A stretch of 64,000 nucleotides of DNA. Origin: Bradyrhizobium jicamae. GTDB lineage: Bacteria > Pseudomonadota > Alphaproteobacteria > Rhizobiales > Xanthobacteraceae. Both the position numbers and the translations under genes were made by a program. Location: positions 104,581-168,580 of the forward strand of contig NZ_LLXZ01000152.1 in the NCBI RefSeq assembly GCF_001440395.1. The letters are read 5' to 3'. Below, in pieces: positions 1-8,112 of this stretch. The notes beneath the pieces were generated by a model. That model did not search any database. It saw only the letters and a program-made list of their open reading frames with translations, and was not told the DNA's origin. How positions within the stretch are numbered: the stretch's first letter is position 1; each line of letters starts with the position of its first letter.

Positions 1-138
1 TCCGGGCAGGGATGAGAGGGGCCAGCACCTGTTGTGACGGATCGCACGTGTGCTGAACGTTGCATCCGGAATGCGGCTTGCGTGACCGTCTCGCAACGCT
101 GCAATCGGACCACGCCGGTCGTCTGGGGAGCGCTTGAC

Positions 139-651
139 GTGAAGAGGAGCGATAGCCGCAGCGTGATTTTTCTCGCCCATCGCGCTGCTCTGATCGATTA
201 TGCGACACCGATCCTGGGTTCGCGCGAGAGCGCCGAAGACATCGTGCAGGAAGCATTCCTGAAATTCGTGCCGCCCCGGCCGGAGACCGAGGCGCCCGAG
301 CAGCCCGCAGCCTATCTCTACCGTATCGTCCGCAATCTTTCGCTCGATCTTCTGCGGCGCAGAAAGCTGGAAAGCCGGGATCCGCTCGACGAAACGTCCT
401 ATTGGGCGGTGCCGCGCGCCGAGGCCTCGCCGGAACAGAACGCCTTGTTGCGCGATGACATCCGCCAGATCGCAGCAATCCTTGCTGAAATGCCGACAGA
501 AACCAGGATCGCCGTCGAGATGCATCGTTTTGGTGGCCACAAGCTTCAGGACATTGCGGCCCATCTCGGTCTCTCGGTCGCAACCGTGCACCGCATGATC
601 CATACGGCTTTGGTGGATATTGCGAAGCGGACCGGTCGCGACCAAACGTGA
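139..651 (+). CDS. FecI-family ECF sigma factor
   Basis: This is an extracytoplasmic-function sigma factor of the FecI/HasI type, about 170 aa. The N-terminal half has a region-2-like stretch (FLAHRAALIDYA, then SRESAEDIVQEAFLKF and AAYLYRIVRNLSLDLLRRR). The C-terminal part is a region-4 helix-turn-helix (LQDIAAHLGLSVATVHRMIHTAL). The reading frame is open back to a GTG at 34, but the first ~35 residues do not resemble a sigma factor, so I take the in-frame GTG at 139. It is followed by a FecR-like gene and a TonB-dependent receptor with an STN domain. That is the known surface-signalling arrangement, so its target is inferred to be the downstream heme-uptake genes. Confidence 0.85.
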   Translation: MKRSDSRSVIFLAHRAALIDYATPILGSRESAEDIVQEAFLKFVPPRPETEAPEQPAAYLYRIVRNLSLDLLRRRKLESRDPLDETSYWAVPRAEASPEQNALLRDDIRQIAAILAEMPTETRIAVEMHRFGGHKLQDIAAHLGLSVATVHRMIHTALVDIAKRTGRDQT

Positions 652-759
652 CATAATTCTCCCGGTGTGAAAAAGAATCCCCGCTTGTTCGTCTATTCAA
701 AAGCAGGCGGCACGGGACTCGCGTGCTCTAGGGATGAGGCTCGGGACGAGGATCGCGGG

Positions 760-1767
760 ATGTCGCTGAACAAGGGTGGAGGCAGGCCCCAGGCTTATCT
801 GGACGAGGCGGCCGACTGGCTGCTGCGGCTTCGCGAAGCAGCGGATGACCCGCGCGTGCAGGAGGACTTCAGCGCATGGCTTTCGCGCTCCAGTGAGCAC
901 CGCGCCGCGTGGCAGCGGGTCCGGGAGAGCTGGCAACTGCTGGGCGAGGGGAGGCCGGTATACGAGCATGTTTGGCGGCCTCAGTCGGTGCAGGCGCCGT
1001 CGTCCGGCGCTGGCAGGCGTTCTCGTGTCCCGCGGCGGCGCTGGCGGTGGGCGGTCCCAGTTTCAGCCACGGCGATCGCCGCCTGTCTCCTTGTTATCAG
1101 CGTGCCCTCGCTTCTCGTGCGGCTTGAGGCAGACCATCTCACTACGACCGCACAGAGCCGGCTGGTGACGCTCGAAGATGGGACGACCGTCTATCTCGCC
1201 GCAGGCAGCGCCATCAAGACGGACTTTTCGGCAAGCCGGCGTCAGGTCCGTTTGCTTGCGGGAGAAGCCTTCTTCGATGTGATACGCAATCCGGGGCGAC
1301 CGTTCGTCGTCGATGCGAGCGGCGTGAAGGTCGAGGTGACGGGAACGGCCTTCGATGTCCGTCTCTCGTCGTCGGCGACGCAGGTGGAGCTCGCACGGGG
1401 AGCCGTGGGCGTCTCCTTCGAGCGGGCGCAGCAGGCATCCCCAACCGTGCTGACGCCGGGCCAGATGCTGGTCGTCGATCGCAACTCGGGCGCGATGACG
1501 AAGAGCGTTATCGCACCCGAAGATATTGGCGCCTGGCGCGAGGGAAGATTGTTCGTCAATGACGCAACGATCGGCGCCGTCGTCGAACAGATACAGCGCT
1601 ATCACTCTGCATGGATCGCCGTTCCTGACATCACGCTGGCGCAGCAAACGGTTACCGGTCTTTATGACCTGCGCGACCCCGACCGCGCGTTGCGTGCGCT
1701 GGTGCAACCGCACGGTGGCAAGGTTCACGAGGTCTCCCGCTTCGCTCGCATCGTTTCACGACTTTAA
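760..1767 (+). CDS. FecR-family anti-sigma factor/signal transducer
   Basis: This is a single-pass inner-membrane sigma regulator. A FecR N-terminal domain (EAADWLLRLREA, then FSAWLSRSSEHRAAWQRV) is followed by one membrane segment near residues 95-120 and a periplasmic FecR domain (RLVTLEDGTTVYLAAGS, GEAFFDVIRNPGRPFVVDA, VTGTAFDVR). A C-terminal DUF4974-like piece contacts the receptor in this family. The frame extends upstream to 667, but the ATG at 760 gives the normal family N-terminus. It lies between the fecI-like gene and the receptor. By analogy with FecR and HasS it should relay occupancy of the receptor to the sigma factor. Confidence 0.85.
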   Translation: MSLNKGGGRPQAYLDEAADWLLRLREAADDPRVQEDFSAWLSRSSEHRAAWQRVRESWQLLGEGRPVYEHVWRPQSVQAPSSGAGRRSRVPRRRWRWAVPVSATAIAACLLVISVPSLLVRLEADHLTTTAQSRLVTLEDGTTVYLAAGSAIKTDFSASRRQVRLLAGEAFFDVIRNPGRPFVVDASGVKVEVTGTAFDVRLSSSATQVELARGAVGVSFERAQQASPTVLTPGQMLVVDRNSGAMTKSVIAPEDIGAWREGRLFVNDATIGAVVEQIQRYHSAWIAVPDITLAQQTVTGLYDLRDPDRALRALVQPHGGKVHEVSRFARIVSRL

Positions 1768-1779
1768 TTCGAATCTAAA
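1763..1779. promoter_or_regulatory. AT-rich imperfect palindrome upstream of the heme receptor
   Basis: TTTAATTCGAATCTAAA contains the perfect palindrome ATTCGAAT flanked by TTTA and CTAAA. It overlaps the fecR stop codon and precedes the receptor gene by about 100 bases. AT-rich palindromes of this general form are bound by iron regulators such as Irr (iron control element) or Fur in rhizobia. The match is only suggestive. Confidence 0.25.
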
Positions 1780-1873
1780 ATTGCGAAGCCATTTCGCGCA
1801 CCGAATGCGCGACAATCCTGAAAAAAACTACTGAGCCGATCGTCTTTAGTCGGGAAGCGCATTCGAAAAGAAA

Positions 1874-4594
1874 ATGCGCGGCGGCAGACTGAAGTACGGG
1901 GCTGTAATGTGCGTTTTGAATAGGGCTATTTTTAATCAAACAAACAAAAGGACTGAGAGCGCCGCGCGTATTGTGTGTTTTGTTGCGGCGTTAGTCGCCG
2001 CGGATGGTGGCTCGCATGCATTCGCGCAGGCGTCGTCCGGGTCTGGAATGGTTCAAGTCCAGGGCGGTGACGCCGCGGCGCCACGAAACTTCAACATTCC
2101 TGCGCAGCCGCTTGGCCTCGCGCTCAATGCTTTCGGCCGTCAGGCCGGTCTGCAGGTAACGTTATCCGCGGCAACGTCGCGCGGGCTGACATCAAATGCC
2201 GTCAACGGCACCTTCACGCCGGAGCAGGCGCTGTCGCTGATGCTGCGGAATACAGGTGTCACGTTTCGCGTCACAGCCGATCGGACAGCAATTATCGGAG
2301 CGACGGCCTCACCGGCTCCGGATGCGGCCGTCCCCGGCGCAATCCAGCTCGACACACTGGAAGTGTCGGGCGGACGTAACGCCATCTCGGGATCCGGCTA
2401 TAAGGGTACGCCGGACTGGGTCTATCAGGCGCCCGCGGCCGTGAGCGTGATCTCGCGAGAGGCGATCGAGAGCAGTCCAACCCGTAACGCGCGCGACCTG
2501 CTCGACAATGTCGCCGGCGTCTATGCCAACCGATCGGAAGCGCAGAACCCGGGCATCAGCGTCAATATCCGCGGTCTTCAGGATCAGGATCGTATCGCCA
2601 CCATGATCGATGGCGCGCGGCAGAGCTTTCAGCGCAGCGCGCATGGCGCCACGCAGCGCACTTATGTCGACACGGCTTTTGTTCGTGCCGTCGACATAGA
2701 GAAAAGCACGACATCCGGCGTCGGCAGCGCCGGCGCGCTGGGCGGTTCGGTCAATTTCCGGACGCTTCTGGCGGAGGACCTGATCGCACCCGGCAAGCAG
2801 TACGGCGGGCAAGTCAACGTCACCACCGGAACGAACCAGTTCAATTTCGACGGCTCGACGGCGGCGGCGGTACGCTTGTCCGACCGGTTCTCCGTTCTCG
2901 GCGGCATCAGCTACAAGAATATCGGCGCCTATGACATCGGCAAGAACGGCACCATCAACAGTGCAGCGACCTATGCAGGCGACGTGTTGCTGTTCTCCGG
3001 CCAGGAGGTTCGTTCCAGCATTCTCAAAGCGGAAGCCCAGGCCACGGAAGATGTGAAGGTCACGCTTGGGTGGGTTAGGAACGATTCCAGGTTCAACACC
3101 GGAAACTACGATTTCGTGTTGAGCAATGGCAATCTGGTGAAAGCGACGGAAGGTGTCGTCAACAATACTTACACTTCCGCGCTCGACTGGAAGCCGGACA
3201 GCGAGCTGATCGATCTGAAGGCGCGCTTCTATTACAACAACCTCAGGAACAACAGGGTCGAGCAAGGTTCGGTCCTGTCAACGGGTCCGTCAAACTACGT
3301 CATGGGGACGCTCGGCGGCAGCGTCGAGAACACCAGCAGCTTCGCCACCGGATTGGGAGGTCTCGCCTTCAACTACGGCATGGAAGCCTTCAACGACGAC
3401 GGCAAGACCATGCTCACCCGTGGCTTTGTAGCAGCGGACGGCACCGATTACTCGAGTACGCTTTCGGGCGGCACGCCGAGCGGCAAGCGCGACATCGTTA
3501 GTGGTTTCGGCAATGCGAAGTATACGCCGACCGATTGGCTGACCATCTCGGGCGGCTTGCGCTACGACTGGTATCACGCCGTGGGATCGGCGGTGGTCTA
3601 CGGCAGTCCGACGCGGGACATCATTGGCTATACTCCCGGGACGCCCCCGACCTGCTTGCCGTCACCGCCGTTTCCGCCCGGTATCTGCTTTCCGGGAACA
3701 GCACCCCAGCCGATCTACGGTCCGGAGTATACCCCGAGATACGACACCCATGTCGACAAGTCCGGTGGAGCCCTGCTGCCGTCGGTGACCATTGCCGTCA
3801 AGCCGTTCGAATGGCTGCAGCCCTTCGTCAAATACTCGAAGAGCTACCGGCCGCCGACGATCATGGAGTCGTTTCTCAATGGCGGGCACGACGGAAACAG
3901 CATCAATGAATATGCGCCGAACCCGGCGCTTAGGCCCGAACGGGGCGAAACCTACGAGCTGGGCGCAAACGTCTCGAGCAACGGAATTCTGACCGAGCGA
4001 GATACGTTTCGGTTCAAGGCCGTGGGCTTCTACAGGGAAATCGTCGACTACATCAGCCTTGGCAAGATCCGCTACGCCCAAAGCAACACGTTCAACTATA
4101 CCTCATATGTGAACCTCGATGGCATCACCCGCATGAAGGGGATCGAAGTCGAGGCCAACTACGATGCGAGGTTTCTCTATATCGGCGGGACAATCACGCG
4201 CATCGATACGGAGTTCGCCGACAGCTTCACGTCGCCTTCCGGCCGAAGCACGCCGATCAATAGCGGGCAGGGCGCTGCGATCATCTTCGAGCAGCCCAAA
4301 CTGCGCGTCACGCTTGATGCGGGTGTGCGTCTGTTCGAGGAAAGGCTGACGCTGGGCGCCCGCGTCACCGACGTCTCGAAGACGGAGCCGGCACTTGGCT
4401 CTCTTCGAAGCGGTTACGACATGCCCGGCTATCGGGTCTACGACATCTACGGATCCTATGCCTTCGATCCGATGACGAAGCTGCGCTTCGCGGTCACCAA
4501 TCTCACCGACGTGGCCTACGCTCCCGCCGTCGGCGCCAACTTCTACGCCGCGCCCGGACGAACGGCCACGGTATCCCTCAACTACAAATTCTAG
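1874..4594 (+). CDS. TonB-dependent heme/hemophore receptor with STN domain (HasR-like)
   Basis: This is an outer-membrane receptor of 906 aa. After a signal peptide ending near HAFAQ come an STN signalling domain (about residues 70-140), a TonB-box-like stretch (LDTLEVSG), a plug domain (NPGISVNIRGLQDQDRIATM and GALGGSVNFRTL) and a 22-strand-type barrel ending in VSLNYKF. The segment YRPPTIMESF...HDG...NPALRPERGETYELG matches the FRAP/NPNL layout of heme receptors, including a His in the intervening loop. The STN domain fits the FecIR pair upstream. The start is uncertain: the ATG at 1874 lies in the right arm of a 7-bp hairpin (1857-1879), and the ATG at 1907 is an alternative. The HasR assignment rests on the two HasA-like genes that follow. 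Confidence 0.85.
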   Translation: MRGGRLKYGAVMCVLNRAIFNQTNKRTESAARIVCFVAALVAADGGSHAFAQASSGSGMVQVQGGDAAAPRNFNIPAQPLGLALNAFGRQAGLQVTLSAATSRGLTSNAVNGTFTPEQALSLMLRNTGVTFRVTADRTAIIGATASPAPDAAVPGAIQLDTLEVSGGRNAISGSGYKGTPDWVYQAPAAVSVISREAIESSPTRNARDLLDNVAGVYANRSEAQNPGISVNIRGLQDQDRIATMIDGARQSFQRSAHGATQRTYVDTAFVRAVDIEKSTTSGVGSAGALGGSVNFRTLLAEDLIAPGKQYGGQVNVTTGTNQFNFDGSTAAAVRLSDRFSVLGGISYKNIGAYDIGKNGTINSAATYAGDVLLFSGQEVRSSILKAEAQATEDVKVTLGWVRNDSRFNTGNYDFVLSNGNLVKATEGVVNNTYTSALDWKPDSELIDLKARFYYNNLRNNRVEQGSVLSTGPSNYVMGTLGGSVENTSSFATGLGGLAFNYGMEAFNDDGKTMLTRGFVAADGTDYSSTLSGGTPSGKRDIVSGFGNAKYTPTDWLTISGGLRYDWYHAVGSAVVYGSPTRDIIGYTPGTPPTCLPSPPFPPGICFPGTAPQPIYGPEYTPRYDTHVDKSGGALLPSVTIAVKPFEWLQPFVKYSKSYRPPTIMESFLNGGHDGNSINEYAPNPALRPERGETYELGANVSSNGILTERDTFRFKAVGFYREIVDYISLGKIRYAQSNTFNYTSYVNLDGITRMKGIEVEANYDARFLYIGGTITRIDTEFADSFTSPSGRSTPINSGQGAAIIFEQPKLRVTLDAGVRLFEERLTLGARVTDVSKTEPALGSLRSGYDMPGYRVYDIYGSYAFDPMTKLRFAVTNLTDVAYAPAVGANFYAAPGRTATVSLNYKF

Positions 4595-4669
4595 GAATTC
4601 CGCGGTCGCTGGCCGTGGATGCGAGGTTCGCTCTCGGGCGAACGATGAAACAGGCAAAAGGAACGACAA

Positions 4670-5392
4670 ATGACGCTGTTAATTGAACTGACCGCCGCGA
4701 GCAGCAACCTCCCGTCCTATCTGGCCGCCTATGACACGAACTTCTCCTACAACGGCAATGGCTGGTTCTCCCGGTCATTCTCTTCCGGCCAGGATCAGTG
4801 GTCCGCCGGCTTCGATACCGAAGGCGTCGACAACAACATTCCCTCGGTCATCATGGAGATCAACGACTACAGCTATTCGCCGGGCCTGTTCAATGGCGAC
4901 GTCACGTCGCTCACGCTCGGCCGAAACCTCGAATATGACGCCGGCCAGGACCTTTGGGTGCAGGATGAAGAACTCATCATCACCAATGAGGGCGGCGGCT
5001 ACATGCCGGATACGACCACGTTCGCCTATGCGATCTACAGCCTGTCGCATGGCGGAGCGGTCGACGGTTTGGGGACCTTCCCGGGGCTGACGGACTATTT
5101 TGCCGAGCAAGGTACGACCCAGGTCGGAAATCTCGGGCTGAACGACACGCTGCTCGGCTTCGGCGGGACCGATACGTTCGTGTTTCAGGACGGGTCTGCT
5201 TTCGACACCGTCAATAGCTTCGATCTTGCTGCCGATGTCCTTGACGTGTCGGCATGGGGTGCGACGGGGCTCGGTGATCTGACGATTTCTACCGTCGGAA
5301 GCGACACCTATGTCAGCAGCTCGGATTTCACCGACATTATCAAAGTGACGGGCGTGACGGGTCTGACGGTCACGAACTTCGAGTTTGCGTGA
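4670..5392 (+). CDS. HasA-like secreted hemophore with RTX-like C-terminus (copy 1)
   Basis: This 240-aa protein has no Sec signal peptide. Residues 1-145 resemble the HasA heme-binding fold, including a strand pattern ending SLTLGRNLEY. Tyr69 (NDYSYSP) sits where HasA has its heme-ligand tyrosine (Tyr75 in Serratia). The second ligand His32 and the partner His83 of Serratia HasA have no obvious counterpart. Residues ~160-240 resemble the serralysin/RTX C-terminal domain (GFGGTDTFVFQDG, then AADVLDVSAWGATG), a type I secretion signal not found on classical HasA. It lies between the receptor and a second copy, with HasD/HasE-like exporters downstream. The hemophore function is inferred from family resemblance and context. 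Confidence 0.75.
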   Translation: MTLLIELTAASSNLPSYLAAYDTNFSYNGNGWFSRSFSSGQDQWSAGFDTEGVDNNIPSVIMEINDYSYSPGLFNGDVTSLTLGRNLEYDAGQDLWVQDEELIITNEGGGYMPDTTTFAYAIYSLSHGGAVDGLGTFPGLTDYFAEQGTTQVGNLGLNDTLLGFGGTDTFVFQDGSAFDTVNSFDLAADVLDVSAWGATGLGDLTISTVGSDTYVSSSDFTDIIKVTGVTGLTVTNFEFA

Positions 5393-5418
5393 GGGATTCC
5401 ACGACTTCTGAAGGCAGC

Positions 5419-5442
5419 GCCGCGTTCATCCGTGAACGCGGC
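5419..5442 (+). promoter_or_regulatory. Intercistronic hairpin between the two hemophore genes
   Basis: A perfect 10-bp stem (GCCGCGTTCA / TGAACGCGGC) with a TCCG loop lies between the two hemophore genes, flanked by AGGC/GCCT that can extend it. No T-tract follows, so it is not a classical terminator. It may stabilise or process the mRNA so that hemophore 1 is made in excess of downstream products. Confidence 0.5.
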
Positions 5443-5496
5443 GGAGCCTGCAATAATTTCGATCATCGTCGTCAAGAATATCCGAGGAGTTAGAGA

Positions 5497-6252
5497 ATGG
5501 CATTGGTATTGGACTACACGAGCGCGAGCAGCAACCTTCCCGCGTTCCTCGACAACTGGGTCGACAATTTCGAGTACCGCGGCACGGGCGGATTCAACGC
5601 CGTCAGGAACGTGTCGGACCAATGGTATGCTGGAACGCGTACCGTCGGCGGCGTGGACAATGGCAAGTCGTCCGTGATCGTGAACGGAAACGATTTCAGC
5701 TACACGCCGGGCGTCGTCGACGGCGCGGTCTCGACGCTCACGCTGGGTAGCAACCTCGCTTACGTTTCGTCTACCGATCAGTGGGTGCAGGATGAGGGCC
5801 TGTCGATCAACTTCAGCGGCGCGACGCTGACGCCGGCTTTCGATGCTGCGATCACCGATCTGTCGCAGAATGGCAGCCTGACTGGCCTCTACGGCTACTT
5901 TGCCGAGCAAGGGACTATCCAGAACGGCACTGTCGGCAACGATGTCATGCTGAGCTTTGCCGGCGACGACACGTTCACCGGCAATCTCGGTGACGATACG
6001 TTCACTTTTGCCGACGGCTGGGCCGACGACGTCATCGCCGACTTCGGCACCGACACCGGGAATAACGATGTCATCGATCTGCAGGGGGTGACCGGCATCT
6101 CGAACTATGTCGATCTGCTCTTCAACCACAGCAATTGGTGGGACAATAGCGGCGTTCTCACCATCTCCGATGGCGCAAACACCCTTGAGCTGGAGGGGTA
6201 CGTCGGGACCGACATTGCCCGCCTGATTCTCTGCGGCAATATCGTGGTCTGA
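5497..6252 (+). CDS. HasA-like secreted hemophore with RTX-like C-terminus (copy 2)
   Basis: This 251-aa paralogue of the preceding gene shares its N-terminus (ASSNLPAFLDNW), VDNGKSSVIV and the YFAEQGT segment. Tyr69 (GNDFSYTPG) again falls at the HasA heme-ligand tyrosine position. The C-terminal region has clearer RTX/serralysin character (GNDVMLSFAGDDTF, GNLGDDTFTF, then DNDVIDLQG-like spacing) and ends in a hydrophobic tail, as expected for a type I substrate. The start is well supported by GAGGAG upstream. The gene is followed 9 bases later by the ABC exporter. The two copies differ most in the tail and around residues 28-50, so they may differ in heme source or receptor docking. Confidence 0.75.
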   Translation: MALVLDYTSASSNLPAFLDNWVDNFEYRGTGGFNAVRNVSDQWYAGTRTVGGVDNGKSSVIVNGNDFSYTPGVVDGAVSTLTLGSNLAYVSSTDQWVQDEGLSINFSGATLTPAFDAAITDLSQNGSLTGLYGYFAEQGTIQNGTVGNDVMLSFAGDDTFTGNLGDDTFTFADGWADDVIADFGTDTGNNDVIDLQGVTGISNYVDLLFNHSNWWDNSGVLTISDGANTLELEGYVGTDIARLILCGNIVV

Positions 6253-6261
6253 GAGCGGTCC

Positions 6262-8112
6262 GTGCTCAAGATCCCGCATCGCCAGCCGTCGCAGCCTTTG
6301 GCTGCGGCGGTCGTGTCGCCGCTGGCGCCGGCGCTTGCCGGAATTGCGGTGGTCAGCGGCGTGGTCAATATCCTGGCGCTGACGTCGCCGCTGTTCATGC
6401 TCCAGGTTTACGACCGCGTGCTGGCGAGCCGCAGTGTGTCCACGCTGGTCGGCCTTGCGATGCTGGCCGGAGTTCTGTTCGCATTTCAATCGATGCTGGA
6501 TGTGATCCGAGGTCGCGTCCTGCTGCGGATTGGAGAAACCGTCGATCGCAAACTATCCGGTCGCGTGCATGAAGCGATCGTTCGTCTGCCACTCGAGGCC
6601 CGGATGCCGGGCGACGGCCTGCAGCCGTTGCGGGATCTCGACAATGTCCGCGGTTTCCTGTCCGGGCAGGGGCCTACGGCGCTGTTCGATCTGCCATGGA
6701 TGCCACTCTATCTCGGCATCTGCTTCCTGTTCCATTTCTGGATCGGAATCACCGCACTTGTGGGAGCGATCGTGCTGGTGTCGCTTACGGTCGTCACGGA
6801 TATTCTGTCGCGTGGGCCGACGCGCGCGGCGATGCAACACGCAATGGCCCGCAATGCGCTGATGGAGGCTGCCCGCCGCAACGCCGAAGCCGTTCGCGCC
6901 ATGGGGCTCGGCGCTCGTGCAGCGGAACGCTGGCAGGCCGCGAATACGGACTATCTCGCCGCAAACCGGCGCACCGGCGATATCGCCGGCGGGCTCGGCG
7001 GCGTATCCAAATCGCTGCGTATGGTTTTGCAATCGGGCATGCTTGCCGTTGGGGCCTATCTCGTCATCCGGCAAGAGGCGAGCGCGGGCGTCATGATCGC
7101 GAGCTCCATCATGATGGGTCGTGCGCTGGCGCCGGTCGATCTCGCGATTGCCAGCTGGAAGCCGTTCCTGATGGCGCGGCAGAGCTGGGACCGGCTCGTG
7201 GAACTGTTCGCGCTGATGCCTGAGAACGGCGCGGTCATGGCGCTGCCGAAGCCGGAACGCGAGTTGCGCGCGGAAGCGATGAGCATCACACCTCCCGGTG
7301 AGAAAAAGCCCACCCTCACGGGCGTCAATTTTGCGCTCCCGGCGGGAAGTGCGCTTGGCATCATCGGGCCCAGCGGCGGAGGAAAATCAACGCTCGCGCG
7401 CGCGCTGGTCGGGGTCTGGGCGCCGGTAAGCGGCAAGGTGCGCATCGATGGTGCGAGCTTCGATCAATGGGATCGGGAAGCGCTCGGTCGCCACATCGGC
7501 TATCTGCCGCAAGGTGTCGAACTGTTCGACGGTACCATTGCCGAGAACATCTCCCGTTTTGAAGCAAACGCAGATGCGGGCGCTATCGTCACTGCGGCTC
7601 GTGCGGCTGGCGTGCATGATCTCATTCTTCGCTTCGATAGCGGATATGAGACCCGGATTGGCGAGGCAGGCTCGGCGTTGTCGGCGGGGCAACGCCAGCG
7701 CATCGGTCTTGCTCGCGCGCTTTATGGCGATCCGTTTCTCGTCGTGCTCGACGAGCCCAACGCGAACCTCGATGCGGAAGGCGAGAAGGCCGTCGTCGGG
7801 GCGATGACGTCCGTGCGCGAACGCAGGGGCATCGTCGTCGTTGTTGCGCATCGTCCCAGCGCGTTTGGCGTGGTGGATTTTGTGGCCGTCATCGAGGCAG
7901 GAAGAATGAAGGCATTCGGCTCGCGTGACGAGGTACTGTCGCGCGCGTTGAAAGGTGTAAGCCCTCCACCAGCCACCATGACAACGACCGCGGGCTACTC
8001 AACCGGCTTCCGGGCTACCGCCCCGTTTCGCGTTGTCGCAACCGCTGCGGCCGAACCGGAGGCCACGGGATCACCTGACCAGCACACGGAACAAGCCGAT
8101 GTCGAACGCTGA
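6262..8112 (+). CDS. Type I secretion ABC transporter (HasD/PrtD-like)
   Basis: This 616-aa inner-membrane permease-ATPase exports the hemophores by inference. The N-terminal ~300 residues form the membrane domain (VSGVVNILALTSPLFMLQVY is typical of PrtD/HasD). The nucleotide-binding domain has Walker A GPSGGGKST at residues 369-377, the signature LSAGQRQR near 473 and Walker B VVLDEPNANLD near 493-503. It lacks an N-terminal C39 peptidase-like domain, as in the PrtD/HasD subgroup. Translation appears to start at a GTG 9 bases after the hemophore stop. Its 3' end overlaps the next gene by 14 bases, indicating one operon. Confidence 0.9.
   Translation: MLKIPHRQPSQPLAAAVVSPLAPALAGIAVVSGVVNILALTSPLFMLQVYDRVLASRSVSTLVGLAMLAGVLFAFQSMLDVIRGRVLLRIGETVDRKLSGRVHEAIVRLPLEARMPGDGLQPLRDLDNVRGFLSGQGPTALFDLPWMPLYLGICFLFHFWIGITALVGAIVLVSLTVVTDILSRGPTRAAMQHAMARNALMEAARRNAEAVRAMGLGARAAERWQAANTDYLAANRRTGDIAGGLGGVSKSLRMVLQSGMLAVGAYLVIRQEASAGVMIASSIMMGRALAPVDLAIASWKPFLMARQSWDRLVELFALMPENGAVMALPKPERELRAEAMSITPPGEKKPTLTGVNFALPAGSALGIIGPSGGGKSTLARALVGVWAPVSGKVRIDGASFDQWDREALGRHIGYLPQGVELFDGTIAENISRFEANADAGAIVTAARAAGVHDLILRFDSGYETRIGEAGSALSAGQRQRIGLARALYGDPFLVVLDEPNANLDAEGEKAVVGAMTSVRERRGIVVVVAHRPSAFGVVDFVAVIEAGRMKAFGSRDEVLSRALKGVSPPPATMTTTAGYSTGFRATAPFRVVATAAAEPEATGSPDQHTEQADVER

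Noticed and set aside
34..138. Upstream extension of the FecI-like frame
   Set aside because: Residues 1-35 do not resemble the family, and the GTG at 139 restores the usual N-terminus.
5308..6489. Long open frame (393 codons) antisense to the hemophore genes
   Set aside because: It is a shadow of GC-rich coding sequence: Arg/His/Gln-rich, no ribosome site, no domain, and it covers two well-supported genes on the other strand.
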